A stretch of 64,000 nt of DNA from Pseudomonas sp. UBA6562 (GTDB taxonomy: Bacteria > Pseudomonadota > Gammaproteobacteria > Pseudomonadales > Pseudomonadaceae): the NCBI RefSeq assembly GCF_002434265.1, contig NZ_DJJS01000001.1:248001-312000 (forward strand). Direction: 5' to 3'. Under the pieces are notes generated by a model that was given only the letters and a program-made list of their open reading frames with translations, was not told the origin of the DNA and made no database searches. Below are positions 8,993 through 17,802 of the stretch, in pieces. The position numbers and the translations under genes were made by a program. How positions within the stretch are numbered: position 1 is the first letter of the stretch; each line of letters starts with the position of its first letter.

Positions 8993-10291
8993 CTAGAGTT
9001 CGGTGTCGCGGGTTTCCTTCAGGCACAGCACCGCGATCAGGCTAAGCACCGCTGCTGCCGACACGTACCCGCCCACCCAGCTCAAACCGCCCATGCTCAC
9101 CAGCTTTTGCGCGAAGAACGGTGCCGCCGAAGCCCCGACGATGCCGCCCAGGTTGTAGGCGGCCGAGGCGCCGGTATAGCGCACATGGGTCGGGAACAGT
9201 TCGGGCAGCAAGGCCCCCATCGGCGCGAAGGTCACCCCCATCAGGAACAGCTCCAGGCTCAGGAACAGCGCCACGCCCGTGGTCGAGCCCGAGGTCAGCA
9301 GCGGTTCCATGGTGAAGCCCGACGCCACGGCCAATAGACAGCCGACGATCAGCACCGGCTTGCGCCCGTAGCGGTCGCTGAGCCAGGCCGACAACGGCGT
9401 TGCCAGGGCCATGAACACCACGGCCAGGCACAGCAGGCCGAGGAAGGTTTCGCGGCTGTAGCCCAGCGTGGTGACGCCGTAACTCAGCGAGAACACCGTC
9501 GAGATGTAGAACAGCGCGTAGCACACCACCATGGCGGCGGCGCCCAGCAGGGTCGGGCGCCAATAGTGGGCGAACAGGTCGACCACTGGCAGTTTGACCC
9601 GCTCCTGGCGCGCCACGGCCTTGGCGAACACCGGGCTTTCTTCGAGCTTGAGGCGCACGTACAGACCTACCAGCACCAGTGCGGCGCTGAGCAGGAAGGG
9701 GATGCGCCAGCCCCAGGCGCGGAACTGCTCGTCGCTCAGCAGCAGGGCCAGGGTCAGGAACAGGCCGTTGGCGGCGAGAAAGCCGATCGACGGACCGAGC
9801 TGCGGGAACATGCCGAACCAGGCGCGCTTGCCCGCCGGTGCGTTCTCGGTGGCCAGCAAGGCTGCGCCGCCCCATTCGCCGCCCAGGCCCAGGCCCTGGC
9901 CGAAGCGCAGCAGGCAGAGCAGGATCGGCGCCCAGACGCCGATGCTGTCGTAGCCTGGCAGTACGCCGATCAGGGTGGTGGACACTCCCATCAGCAGCAG
10001 CGAGGCGACCAGGGTCGACTTGCGCCCGATGCGGTCGCCGAAATGGCCGAACAGCGCCGAACCCAGGGGGCGGGCCAGAAAGGCGATGCCGAATGTGAGG
10101 AAGGCCGCCAGCATCTGCACCGTGCCGGATCCGGAGGGAAAGAAGATCGGCCCGATCACCAGCGCTGCGGCGGTGGCGTAGACGTAGAAATCGTAGAATT
10201 CGATGGCGGTGCCGATGAAGCTGGCGGTCGCCACGCGGGCAGGTGAGTTGACTGGCGCGGACGGCCGGACGGAGGTGTCGCTGATGGTCAT
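8993..10291 (-). CDS. MFS transporter, metabolite:H+ symporter (MHS) family
   Basis: 432 residues with about twelve hydrophobic segments. The first reads ASFIGTAIEFYDFYVYATAA, the classic MHS-family beginning, followed by the MFS loop GHFGDRIGRKSTLV and a second copy SDRYGRKPVLIVG. MHS proteins import organic acids and related compounds such as shikimate, citrate, proline/betaine or alpha-ketoglutarate. Which one cannot be told. It stands alone, converging with purT, and has a 274-bp upstream region with no gene. Confidence 0.88.
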   Translation of the reverse strand: MTISDTSVRPSAPVNSPARVATASFIGTAIEFYDFYVYATAAALVIGPIFFPSGSGTVQMLAAFLTFGIAFLARPLGSALFGHFGDRIGRKSTLVASLLLMGVSTTLIGVLPGYDSIGVWAPILLCLLRFGQGLGLGGEWGGAALLATENAPAGKRAWFGMFPQLGPSIGFLAANGLFLTLALLLSDEQFRAWGWRIPFLLSAALVLVGLYVRLKLEESPVFAKAVARQERVKLPVVDLFAHYWRPTLLGAAAMVVCYALFYISTVFSLSYGVTTLGYSRETFLGLLCLAVVFMALATPLSAWLSDRYGRKPVLIVGCLLAVASGFTMEPLLTSGSTTGVALFLSLELFLMGVTFAPMGALLPELFPTHVRYTGASAAYNLGGIVGASAAPFFAQKLVSMGGLSWVGGYVSAAAVLSLIAVLCLKETRDTEL

Positions 10292-10565
10292 CGAATAGGT
10301 CCCTGACGGTCGGATTCGCTACGCGGATCTACCCACGGGCATGTCGTCATGAGGCAAGACGGGCGCGGGTGGGCGAAGGCCGGAGCTTATTGTTGTTGTC
10401 GTGCTCGCCGAACTGACGATAGCCCAAGTGGGTAGGGGCGGGTGGGCGCTGTTCGGGGTATGGAAGCAGAACCGTGAGGGCGTCAGCGAAGCGGGCTGGC
10501 CGTGGGGCGCCGGGTGCGGGTAGCGGGCGGGACGGCAGGGCTGGATAAGCGTGGACCGAGTATAA

Positions 10566-11771
10566 CTAGCGCTCGGCGGTCCAGACCAGCGCCTTGCTGA
10601 CGCAATTGTCCTCGGTCTCGAAGACCTCCAGGCGATGCTTGCCGATCTTCAGGCACACCGCGCTTTGCGGAATGCTTTCCAGTGCTTCGGTGATCAGCCC
10701 GTTCAGGGTCTTCGGGCCGCCGTCGCAGGGCAGGTGCCAGCCCAGGCAACGGTTGATCTCGCGCAGTGGGGTCGGCCCGTCGATCAGGAAGCGGCCGTCG
10801 TCTTGCAGGGCGATGTGCGGGTTTTCGAGGGTCTGCTCGTTTTCGAACTCACCGACCACTTCTTCGAGCAGGTCCTCCAGGGTGACGATGCCCAGCACCT
10901 CGCCGTATTCGTCGACCACGATCGCCATGCGCCGCTGCTGCTTGTGGAAATTGAGCAACTGCAAGTGCAGGGGTGTGGTCTCGGGGATGAAGTAGGGGGC
11001 ATGGCACGCCGCCCGCAGGCTGTCCTTGCACAGCTGGCCGGCGTCGAGCAGGTGCTTGACCAGCTTGACGTTGAGCACGGCCTCGATCTGGTTGATGTCG
11101 GCGTGGAACACCGGCAGGCGGGTATGGCGGCTGGCGCGCAATTGAGCGTCGATCAGCTCAATGGGATCGTCCAGGTTGATGCCGTCGACTTCGTTGCGCG
11201 GAATCAGGATGTCTTGCACGGTGACCCGCGCCAGGGCTTGCAGGCTATCGCTCAGGCCCGTGCGCTTGGGCGCTGGCAGTGGCTCGTCTTCGAGCACGTC
11301 GTCTTGCGCAAGCCCCGTCGCATCGAAGGCTTGCGCTGGCCGCTTGAATGGCAGCAGCACCAGGCGGGCACACGCGTCGAGCACACAGGCCAGGGGTTGC
11401 ATGACCACCAAGAGGGGTTTGAGCAAGTGCATGCCGAGGCTGTGGCAGGCAGCGGTGTGACGGCGCGCCAGGCGTCGCGGCAGGTATTCGGCCACCACCA
11501 GCAGCACCAGGGCTGCACCCAGCCCGGCCAGCCAGAAGCCTTGTTCGCCGGCCTGGCGGTAACCGAGCAGGCAGGCCAGGCAGAGCACCAGCCATTTGCC
11601 CAGGGACGCGCCGAACACCAGCGCCTGCGCGGGCAGGGCAGGCGGCGGACGCGGGTTGTCCGCACTGGCGCTTGGCGCGCGCCGGGCAGCGTCGACGGCG
11701 GTGAACAGCGCTGACCAGAGCAGCGCCAGGGCGAGCATGCCGTACAGGGTGGCAGGCGGCAGGGTGGTCAT
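10566..11771 (-). CDS. CNNM/CorC-HlyC family membrane protein with CBS domains
   Basis: 401 residues. The N-terminal part has about three to four hydrophobic segments (a CNNM/DUF21-like region). A CBS pair follows (about residues 180-310, with VTVQDILIPRNEVDGI and MAIVVDEYGEVLGIVTLEDL). The C-terminal CorC_HlyC domain contains GRFLIDGPTPLREINRCLGW. Members are linked to magnesium/cobalt efflux, but direct transport is debated. The start lies only 9 bp after the CcsA-like gene, so these two form an operon transcribed away from ffh. The N-terminal domain appears shorter and less conserved than in typical CorC/YfjD proteins. Confidence 0.87.
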   Translation of the reverse strand: MTTLPPATLYGMLALALLWSALFTAVDAARRAPSASADNPRPPPALPAQALVFGASLGKWLVLCLACLLGYRQAGEQGFWLAGLGAALVLLVVAEYLPRRLARRHTAACHSLGMHLLKPLLVVMQPLACVLDACARLVLLPFKRPAQAFDATGLAQDDVLEDEPLPAPKRTGLSDSLQALARVTVQDILIPRNEVDGINLDDPIELIDAQLRASRHTRLPVFHADINQIEAVLNVKLVKHLLDAGQLCKDSLRAACHAPYFIPETTPLHLQLLNFHKQQRRMAIVVDEYGEVLGIVTLEDLLEEVVGEFENEQTLENPHIALQDDGRFLIDGPTPLREINRCLGWHLPCDGGPKTLNGLITEALESIPQSAVCLKIGKHRLEVFETEDNCVSKALVWTAER

Positions 11772-11780
11772 GGGCGATCG

Positions 11781-12590
11781 TCAGATATGCAGGATGAATT
11801 CACGTACCAGCTTGCTGCCGAAGTAGGCCAGCATCAGCAGGCAGAAACCGGCCAGGGTCCAGCGGATGGCCTTGTGGCCCCGCCAGCCGAGGCGGGTGCG
11901 GCCCCACAGCAACACGCCGAACACGACCCAGGCCACGCAGGAGAGTAGGGTCTTGTGCACCAAGTGCTGGGCGAACAGGTTGTCGAGGAACAACCAGCCC
12001 GAGAGCAACGAGGCGCTGAGCAGGATCCAGCCGGCCCAGAGGAAGCCGAACAGCAGGCTTTCCATGGTCTGCAACGGCGGGAAGTTGCGGATCAGTCCGG
12101 ACGGATGCTTGTGCTTGAGCTGGTGGTCCTGCAGCAACAGCAGCAGCGACTGGAACACGGCGATGGTGAACAGGCCGTAGGCCAGGATCGACAACAGGAT
12201 GTGCGCCAGGATGCCCGGCTCTTCGTTGATCAGCGGCACGGTGCCGGCTGGCGCGAACTGCGACAGCAGCGCAGTGACGGCGCCGAGCGGGAACAGCAGC
12301 ACCAGCAGATTTTCCACCGGGATGCTCAGGCAGGCGAGCAGGGTCAGGGCGATCACCGCCACGGCGATCAGGCTGGCGGCACTGAAGAAATCCAGGCTCA
12401 GGCCCAGGGGCGTGATCAGCTGGAAGAACAGCGCGCCGCTCTGAGCGAGCACAGCCAGCACGCCGAACAGGCCCAGCAGGCGTTTGTCGGCCAGGGTGCC
12501 CTGGCGGATGCGCGAGGCCTGATAGAACGTGGCGAGCAGATACAGGCCAGCGGCGAGCAGATTGGGGATGAGGCTGGGTGAAGAGAGCAT
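11781..12590 (-). CDS. CcsA/CcmC-like cytochrome c assembly protein (YpjD/HemX type)
   Basis: 269 residues, with about eight membrane segments. The C-terminal half carries conserved features of the cytochrome c assembly/haem-handling domain (GILAHILLSILAYGLFTIAV, a His in HLVHKTLLSCVAWVVFG, and GHKAIRW). The ATG at 12590 has AGGA just upstream and yields the usual N-terminus. A longer frame to 12719 would overlap the ffh promoter and is not believed. Members of this branch are often found next to ffh in pseudomonads. A role in haem or c-type cytochrome maturation is inferred from the family. Confidence 0.85.
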   Translation of the reverse strand: MLSSPSLIPNLLAAGLYLLATFYQASRIRQGTLADKRLLGLFGVLAVLAQSGALFFQLITPLGLSLDFFSAASLIAVAVIALTLLACLSIPVENLLVLLFPLGAVTALLSQFAPAGTVPLINEEPGILAHILLSILAYGLFTIAVFQSLLLLLQDHQLKHKHPSGLIRNFPPLQTMESLLFGFLWAGWILLSASLLSGWLFLDNLFAQHLVHKTLLSCVAWVVFGVLLWGRTRLGWRGHKAIRWTLAGFCLLMLAYFGSKLVREFILHI

Positions 12591-12744
12591 AAGTCCTGGG
12601 AGGCAAGCCCTGAAAGAAGCGGAGTGTGGCATAGAAGATAGCGGGCAAGGAAGTCTGCGCCAGTGCCGCGCATGCCTCACCGGTACTGGGTCAGCGAAGT
12701 GCGTGTCTATCGGCTGCACGCTGTGCGCGATCCCAGGTCTGCGC

Positions 12745-12750
12745 TATAAT
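12745..12750 (+). promoter_or_regulatory. Probable -10 box (TATAAT) for ffh
   Basis: A perfect TATAAT lies 87 bp upstream of the ffh start in the divergent gap. No clear -35 match is seen at 17 bp. Sigma-70 use is inferred. Confidence 0.55.
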
Positions 12751-12836
12751 CGCCGGCTTGCTGCGCCTCGGGCATGTCCACCTTGCCCCCGGACGCCTGA
12801 CCACCCTCGGCTTTAACTGGGCCTGAAAGGATCACC

Positions 12837-14213
12837 ATGTTCGAAAACCTGACCGACCGCCTGTCACAGACGCTGCGCCATGTTACCGGCAAGGCCAAGC
12901 TGACCGAAGACAACATCAAGGACACTCTGCGCGAAGTGCGCATGGCGTTGCTCGAGGCCGACGTGGCCTTGCCGGTGGTCAAGGATTTCGTCAACAGCGT
13001 CAAGGAGCGCGCGGTCGGTACCGAAGTCTCGCGCAGCCTCACGCCGGGCCAGGCCTTCGTCAAGATCGTCCAGGCCGAACTCGAAAGCCTGATGGGCGCG
13101 GCCAACGAAGAGCTGGCGCTCAACGCCGCGCCGCCTGCCGTGGTGCTCATGGCCGGCCTGCAGGGCGCGGGCAAGACCACCACCGCCGGCAAGCTGGCCC
13201 GCCACCTCAAGGAACGCAAGAAAAAGAGCGTGATGGTGGTCTCGGCCGACGTCTATCGCCCGGCGGCGATCAAGCAGTTGGAAACCCTGGCCAACGAAGT
13301 GGGCGTCACCTTCTTCCCCTCGGACCTGTCGCAAAAGCCGGTGGCCATCGCCGAAGCGGCGATCCGCGAGGCCAAGCTCAAATACATCGACGTGGTCATC
13401 CTCGACACCGCCGGCCGTCTGCACGTAGACGCCGACATGATGGACGAGATCAAGGCCCTGCACGCTGCGGTCAAGCCGGTCGAAACCCTGTTCGTGGTCG
13501 ACGCCATGACCGGCCAGGACGCCGCCAACACCGCCAAGGCCTTCGGCGAAGCGCTGCCGCTGACCGGCGTGGTGCTGACCAAGGTCGACGGCGATGCCCG
13601 CGGCGGTGCGGCGTTGTCGGTGCGCGCCATCACCGGCAAGCCGATCAAGTTCCTCGGCATGGGCGAGAAGAGCGATGCGCTCGAACCGTTCCATCCCGAT
13701 CGTATCGCCTCGCGCATCCTCGGCATGGGCGATGTGCTCAGCCTGATCGAGCAGGCCGAGCAGACCATCGACAAGGCCAAGGCCGACAAGCTGGCCAAGA
13801 AGCTGAAGAAGGGCAAAGGCTTCGACCTCGAAGACTTCCGCGACCAGCTGCAACAGATGAAGAACATGGGCGGCCTGGGCGGCCTGATGGACAAGCTGCC
13901 GAGCATCGGTGGGGTCAACCTGTCGCAGATGGGCAACGCCCAGGGTGCCGCCGAGAAGCAGTTCAAGCAGATGGATGCCATCATCAGTTCCATGACCCCG
14001 GCCGAGCGCCGCGACCCCGAGCTGATCAGCGGCTCGCGCAAGCGCCGCATCGCCTTGGGTTCCGGCACCCAGGTGCAGGACGTCGGCCGCTTGATCAAGC
14101 AGCACAAGCAAATGCAGAAAATGATGAAGAAATTCTCCACCAAAGGTGGCATGGCCAAGATGATGCGTGGCCTGGGCGGCATGATGCCCGGTGGTGGCAT
14201 GCCGAAGCTGTAA
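12837..14213 (+). CDS. ffh: Signal recognition particle GTPase
   Basis: 458 residues. It binds 4.5S RNA and signal sequences of nascent inner-membrane proteins and docks with FtsY. An N domain comes first, followed by the G domain with P-loop GLQGAGKTTTAGKLA (about residue 107), DTAGRLHVD and TKVDGDARGGAAL. The C-terminal M domain is rich in Met, ending in repeats such as MAKMMRGLGGMMPGGGM. It starts the block leading into the rpsP operon but is separated from it by 231 bp. Confidence 0.98.
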   Translation: MFENLTDRLSQTLRHVTGKAKLTEDNIKDTLREVRMALLEADVALPVVKDFVNSVKERAVGTEVSRSLTPGQAFVKIVQAELESLMGAANEELALNAAPPAVVLMAGLQGAGKTTTAGKLARHLKERKKKSVMVVSADVYRPAAIKQLETLANEVGVTFFPSDLSQKPVAIAEAAIREAKLKYIDVVILDTAGRLHVDADMMDEIKALHAAVKPVETLFVVDAMTGQDAANTAKAFGEALPLTGVVLTKVDGDARGGAALSVRAITGKPIKFLGMGEKSDALEPFHPDRIASRILGMGDVLSLIEQAEQTIDKAKADKLAKKLKKGKGFDLEDFRDQLQQMKNMGGLGGLMDKLPSIGGVNLSQMGNAQGAAEKQFKQMDAIISSMTPAERRDPELISGSRKRRIALGSGTQVQDVGRLIKQHKQMQKMMKKFSTKGGMAKMMRGLGGMMPGGGMPKL

Positions 14214-14254
14214 CCCATTCAGGGCGCTGGTGGTTCGCCGCCAGGCCCGGAACC

Positions 14255-14272
14255 CCCGTTTCGGCGGGGTCA
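14255..14272 (+). terminator. GC-rich hairpin downstream of ffh
   Basis: CCCCG / CGGGG with a 6-nt loop lies about 40 bp after the ffh stop. No T-tract follows, so it may be a weak terminator or part of the leader of the rpsP operon. Confidence 0.35.
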
Positions 14273-14444
14273 TCGCTGCCCGCCCCGGCAGGCAGCTTAC
14301 CGTGCAGATCGTCTTGCAGGCCTTTGCTCGATGCAAAAGGCATTTGCAAATGTCCGTGTATTCCCTGAGAATATGCGGCCTTTCGAGCGCCCGTGTGCCC
14401 GAAAGGATCACGATTTGCAGCACCGACTACAGGAACGATGTTCA

Positions 14445-14696
14445 ATGCTAACCATCCGTCTTGCCCGTGGCGGCTCCAAAAAGCGCCCATTCTACCAACT
14501 GACCGTAACCGACTCGCGCAACCCGCGTGACGGCTCGCACATCGAGCAGGTTGGTTTCTTCAACCCTGTCGCTCGTGGTCAGGAAGTTCGCCTGTCCCTG
14601 AAAGAAGATCGCGTTGCTCACTGGTTGAGCGTCGGCGCGCAGCCGTCTGAGCGTGTCGCTCAGCTGCTGAAGGAAGCGGCCAAGGCTGCAGCCTGA
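14445..14696 (+). CDS. rpsP: 30S ribosomal protein S16
   Basis: 83 residues, normal length. The N-terminus MLTIRLARGGSKKRPFYQLT is diagnostic. The frame is open further upstream to 14331, but the ATG at 14445 gives the universal S16 start. First gene of the rpsP-rimM-trmD-rplS operon. The next start is 5 bp after its stop. An upstream leader of about 230 bp holds the likely promoter. Confidence 0.98.
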   Translation: MLTIRLARGGSKKRPFYQLTVTDSRNPRDGSHIEQVGFFNPVARGQEVRLSLKEDRVAHWLSVGAQPSERVAQLLKEAAKAAA

Positions 14697-14701
14697 ACCG
14701 T

Positions 14702-15238
14702 ATGAACGCGACGCCAGAAAAGGCTGACGACCTGATCGTCGTTGGCAAGATTTTTTCGGTTCACGGCGTTCGTGGCGAGGTGAAGGTCTTTTCCTTTACC
14801 GATCCGATTGAAAACCTGTTGGACTACCGCCACTGGACGCTTCGGCGCGAAGAGTCGGTCAAGCAGGTCGAGCTGGTGAGTTGCCGTTCCAATAAAAAGG
14901 ATTTGGTCGCGAAACTCAAAGGGCTAGACGATCGTGACGAAGCACGTCTTCTGAGCGGTTACGAGATCTGTATCTCGCGCAGCCTTTTGCCCAACCTGAA
15001 CGACGACGAGTACTACTGGTACCAGTTGGTCGGTCTGAGCGTCATCAACCAAGACGAGCAATTGTTCGGCAAGGTCGATCACCTGTTGGAAACCGGCGCC
15101 AACGATGTAGTAGTGGTCAAGCCTTGCGCGGGCAGCCTGGATGATCGCGAGCGCCTGTTGCCCTATACGCGGCAATGTGTGCTGGCCATCGACCTCGAAG
15201 CCGGTGTGATGCGGGTCGAGTGGGACGCGGACTTCTAA
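14702..15238 (+). CDS. rimM: 16S rRNA processing / 30S maturation factor
   Basis: 178 residues. The N-terminal domain begins ADDLIVVGKIFSVHGVRGEV, the RimM signature. The C-terminal PRC-barrel has the YYWYQLVGLSVIN segment that contacts S19. Assembly factor for the 30S head domain. It lies between rpsP (5 bp) and trmD (3 bp), so translation is likely coupled. Confidence 0.97.
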   Translation: MNATPEKADDLIVVGKIFSVHGVRGEVKVFSFTDPIENLLDYRHWTLRREESVKQVELVSCRSNKKDLVAKLKGLDDRDEARLLSGYEICISRSLLPNLNDDEYYWYQLVGLSVINQDEQLFGKVDHLLETGANDVVVVKPCAGSLDDRERLLPYTRQCVLAIDLEAGVMRVEWDADF

Positions 15239-15241
15239 ACG

Positions 15242-15994
15242 ATGGGAAACCTTCGCGTAGACGTCATCACGTTGTTCCCCGAGATGTTTTCGGCCATTAC
15301 CGAGTACGGCATTACCAGCCGCGCGGTGAAGCAGGGTTTGTTGCGACTGACCTGCTGGAATCCGCGGGACTACACCACGGATCGCCACCACACGGTGGAC
15401 GATCGGCCTTTCGGGGGTGGTCCGGGAATGGTGATGAAAATCAAGCCTCTGGAAGATGCCTTGGCCAACGCCAAGCAGGCGACCGGAGCAACGGCGAAGG
15501 TGATCTACCTCTCGCCACAAGGCCGCACGCTGACTCAGCAAGCGGTCAAAGACCTGGCAGAACAGGAATCGTTGATCCTGATCGCCGGTCGTTACGAAGG
15601 CATCGACGAGCGTTTCATTGAAGCTCATGTCGATGAAGAGTGGTCGATTGGCGACTATGTACTGTCTGGTGGCGAGCTGCCAGCCATGGTCCTGATCGAT
15701 GCGGTTACACGGCTGCTGCCCGGAGCTTTAGGGCATGTAGGCTCGGCGGAGGAAGACTCCTTCACCGATGGCCTGCTCGATTGCCCGCACTACACCCGAC
15801 CCGAGGTGTATGCGGATCAGCGTGTACCCGACGTGTTGCTCAGCGGCAACCATGCACACATCCGGCAGTGGCGCTTGAAGCAGTCCTTAGGTAGGACCTT
15901 CGAACGACGCGCCGATCTTCTGGAAAGTCGCTCACTTTCTGGAGAAGAGAAAAAGCTGCTCGAGGAATACCTCCGCGAGCGGAACGATAGTTAA
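15242..15994 (+). CDS. trmD: tRNA (guanine-N1-)-methyltransferase (m1G37)
   Basis: 250 residues, with the SPOUT-fold knot. MGNLRVDVITLFPEMFSAIT is the usual beginning. The SAM-binding knot contains ILIAGRYEGIDERFIE and WSIGDYVLSGGELPAMVLID. It methylates G37 of tRNAs reading CCN, CUN and CGG-type codons, preventing +1 frameshifting. It sits in the canonical operon, 42 bp before rplS. Confidence 0.98.
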   Translation: MGNLRVDVITLFPEMFSAITEYGITSRAVKQGLLRLTCWNPRDYTTDRHHTVDDRPFGGGPGMVMKIKPLEDALANAKQATGATAKVIYLSPQGRTLTQQAVKDLAEQESLILIAGRYEGIDERFIEAHVDEEWSIGDYVLSGGELPAMVLIDAVTRLLPGALGHVGSAEEDSFTDGLLDCPHYTRPEVYADQRVPDVLLSGNHAHIRQWRLKQSLGRTFERRADLLESRSLSGEEKKLLEEYLRERNDS

Positions 15995-16036
15995 CGTATC
16001 GATGGTGGATAAAGCTATCCATCTTAGGAGCACAGC

Positions 16037-16387
16037 ATGACCAACAAGATCATCCAGCAGCTCGAAGCCGAGCAGATGAGCAAGGAAATCCCAACCTTCG
16101 CACCGGGCGACACCATTGTCGTCCAGGTCAAAGTGAAGGAAGGCGAGCGTTCCCGTCTGCAGGCGTTCGAAGGCGTCGTCATCGCCAAGCGTAACCGCGG
16201 TCTGAACAGCGCCTTCACCGTGCGCAAGATCTCCAGCGGCGTCGGCGTTGAGCGTACCTTCCAGACCTACAGCCCGCAGATCGACAGCATGGCCGTGAAA
16301 CGTCGTGGTGACGTGCGTAAAGCCAAGCTGTACTACCTGCGTGACCTGTCCGGTAAAGCAGCTCGCATCAAGGAAAAACTGTCCTGA
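16037..16387 (+). CDS. rplS: 50S ribosomal protein L19
   Basis: 116 residues, normal length. It contains the family segment FAPGDTIVVQVKVKEGERSR and FQTYSPQIDSMAVKRRGDV. The ATG follows a TAGGAG site. Last gene of the rpsP operon, closed by two hairpins, the second with a T-tract. Confidence 0.98.
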   Translation: MTNKIIQQLEAEQMSKEIPTFAPGDTIVVQVKVKEGERSRLQAFEGVVIAKRNRGLNSAFTVRKISSGVGVERTFQTYSPQIDSMAVKRRGDVRKAKLYYLRDLSGKAARIKEKLS

Positions 16388-16400
16388 GTGCAGTTTGACC

Positions 16401-16452
16401 GGCAACCCAGGTTGCCATGCGAAAGAGAAAGCAGCCCTAGGGCTGCTTTTTT
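16401..16452 (+). terminator. Intrinsic terminator of the rpsP-rplS operon
   Basis: Two hairpins follow the rplS stop. GGCAAC/GTTGCC is at 16401-16416. The second is a strong AAAGCAGCCC/GGGCTGCTTT stem at 16428-16449, running into six T residues. The second is a textbook intrinsic terminator. Confidence 0.92.
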
Positions 16453-16582
16453 GTGGGCGCGATTTGCCAGACGACCGACGCACGAAAACGCGGCCAATGG
16501 CCTAATGCCGGTCAGTTAAGCAATCGGGGCTGCTGAGCGGCCCCAATTACACTGACCCGCTTACCTCAAGATGGAATAGCCC

Positions 16583-16987
16583 ATGACCACTCCCCGAGAG
16601 CAGGAAATCCAACGCCGCACCGAGCTGTCGGTCACCCGCGTGACCAAAGCGGTGTTCCCCAACACCACCAACCACCACAACACCCTGTTCGGCGGCACCG
16701 CGTTGGCCTGGATGGACGAAGTGTCGTTCATCGCCGCCACGCGCTTCTGTCGCTTGCCGCTGGTGACCGTGTCCACCGACCGCATCGACTTCAAGCACCC
16801 GATCCCGGCAGGCACCATCGTCGAGCTGGTGGGCACGGTGGTCAAGGTGGGTAACACCAGCCTGCAGGTGCAGGTCGATGTGTTCGTCGAGAACATGTAC
16901 CTCGATGGCCGCGAGCGGGCGATCCACGGCGTGTTCAGCTTCGTCGCCATCGACGAGGACAAGCGGCCGATGCCCGTGCTGCCCTAG
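16583..16987 (+). CDS. Acyl-CoA thioesterase, hotdog fold (YciA-like)
   Basis: 134 residues, a single hotdog domain. The segment NHHNTLFGGTALAWMDEVSF holds the Asn/Gly-Gly/Asp pattern of the YciA/BFIT acyl-CoA thioesterase group, and ISTDRIDFKHPI-like VSTDRIDFKHPIPAGT follows. It hydrolyses acyl-CoA to free acid and CoA; chain-length preference is not visible. It is monocistronic, with a GC-rich hairpin (GGGGC/GCCCC) at about 16526-16544 upstream. Confidence 0.88.
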   Translation: MTTPREQEIQRRTELSVTRVTKAVFPNTTNHHNTLFGGTALAWMDEVSFIAATRFCRLPLVTVSTDRIDFKHPIPAGTIVELVGTVVKVGNTSLQVQVDVFVENMYLDGRERAIHGVFSFVAIDEDKRPMPVLP

Positions 16988-17146
16988 GTTCGACATCTGC
17001 TCGTCGCTTGCCAAAGCCGCGTGATTGGGCTGATAAAAATGCCAGTAGCTGCCTGGTCGCTTCGAGCGCAGGATTGCATACGGCTGGACGATGCCTGGCA
17101 TCGACGCTGTCAGCTATCCGATCTTCAAACGATAAAGGTGAGCGAC

Positions 17147-17359
17147 GTGAGCAACAGAAAAGAAGGAACCGTGAAGTGGTTCAATGATGAGAAAGGCTTT
17201 GGTTTCATTACGCCGGAGGATGGCAGCGCCGACTTGTTCGTTCACTTCAAAGCGATCCAGTCGGCCGGCTTCAAAAGTTTGAAGGATGGGCAGAAGGTGT
17301 CTTACATAGCCACCCAAGGGCAGAAAGGCATGCAGGCTGAAGAGGTTCAAGTGGTTTAG
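17147..17359 (+). CDS. Cold-shock domain protein (CspA family)
   Basis: 70 residues, one cold-shock domain. RNP1 (KGFGFI) and RNP2 (LFVHF) are intact, so it should bind single-stranded RNA/DNA as an RNA chaperone. The GTG at 17147 is chosen because it gives the normal CspA N-terminus (MSNRKEGTVKWFN) and AGGTGAG lies 4-5 nt upstream. The longer in-frame start at 17021 would add an unrelated extension. Whether it is cold-induced cannot be told. It is followed 64 bp later by a small protein that resembles half of a cold-shock domain. Confidence 0.92.
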   Translation: MSNRKEGTVKWFNDEKGFGFITPEDGSADLFVHFKAIQSAGFKSLKDGQKVSYIATQGQKGMQAEEVQVV

Positions 17360-17423
17360 CGATGTTGTCTTTTGCCCATCCGAGACACGCTCGAACAAGG
17401 GCGTGTCGCATGGAGATGCCATC

Positions 17424-17630
17424 ATGTCCAGAAAATATGTCGAGCCAAACCTGTCACCCGCAGTTCCAGACTTAACGACCGAGTCGGCAGCGCAAGAGGT
17501 CTACTTCCTACCCGAAGTCGGCCAGCAGTTTCGTGAGGGTCAAGCCGTCACTTATGAAGTCGGCATAGACGAAGCGGGTCGGCACTATGCACTCAACGTG
17601 CAGATCGTCGACGAACCTTCGGTGCATTGA
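17424..17630 (+). CDS. Small hypothetical protein with resemblance to the C-terminal half of a cold-shock domain
   Basis: 68 residues; not recognised as a named family. The second half, REGQAVTYEVGIDEAGRHYA then LNVQIV, lines up by eye with the end of the preceding cold-shock protein (KDGQKVSYIATQGQKGMQAE then EVQVV). The first half is Pro/Glu-rich and lacks RNP motifs. It lies 64 bp after the csp stop on the same strand, so it may share its transcript. The ATG at 17424 has GGAGATG upstream. Homology to the cold-shock fold is my inference. Confidence 0.65.
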   Translation: MSRKYVEPNLSPAVPDLTTESAAQEVYFLPEVGQQFREGQAVTYEVGIDEAGRHYALNVQIVDEPSVH

Positions 17631-17802
17631 CACAGCCTGGCACCTATTACTATGAGCCGCTTGGTTCCCGCGGGCTGCCAGCGGTCAGGCCGCCATCGGC
17701 CCATTGGGGTGACGCTCCGTACCGCGCGCACGTACCGGCAAGGCAGACAAGGCGGTCGCCCTGTGAAACACTTATCGGCTATCCGCCAACCAGCACCTTG
17801 CC

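Noticed and set aside
14331..14444. N-terminal extension of rpsP
   Set aside because: The ATG at 14445 gives the conserved S16 N-terminus; the extension has no similarity.
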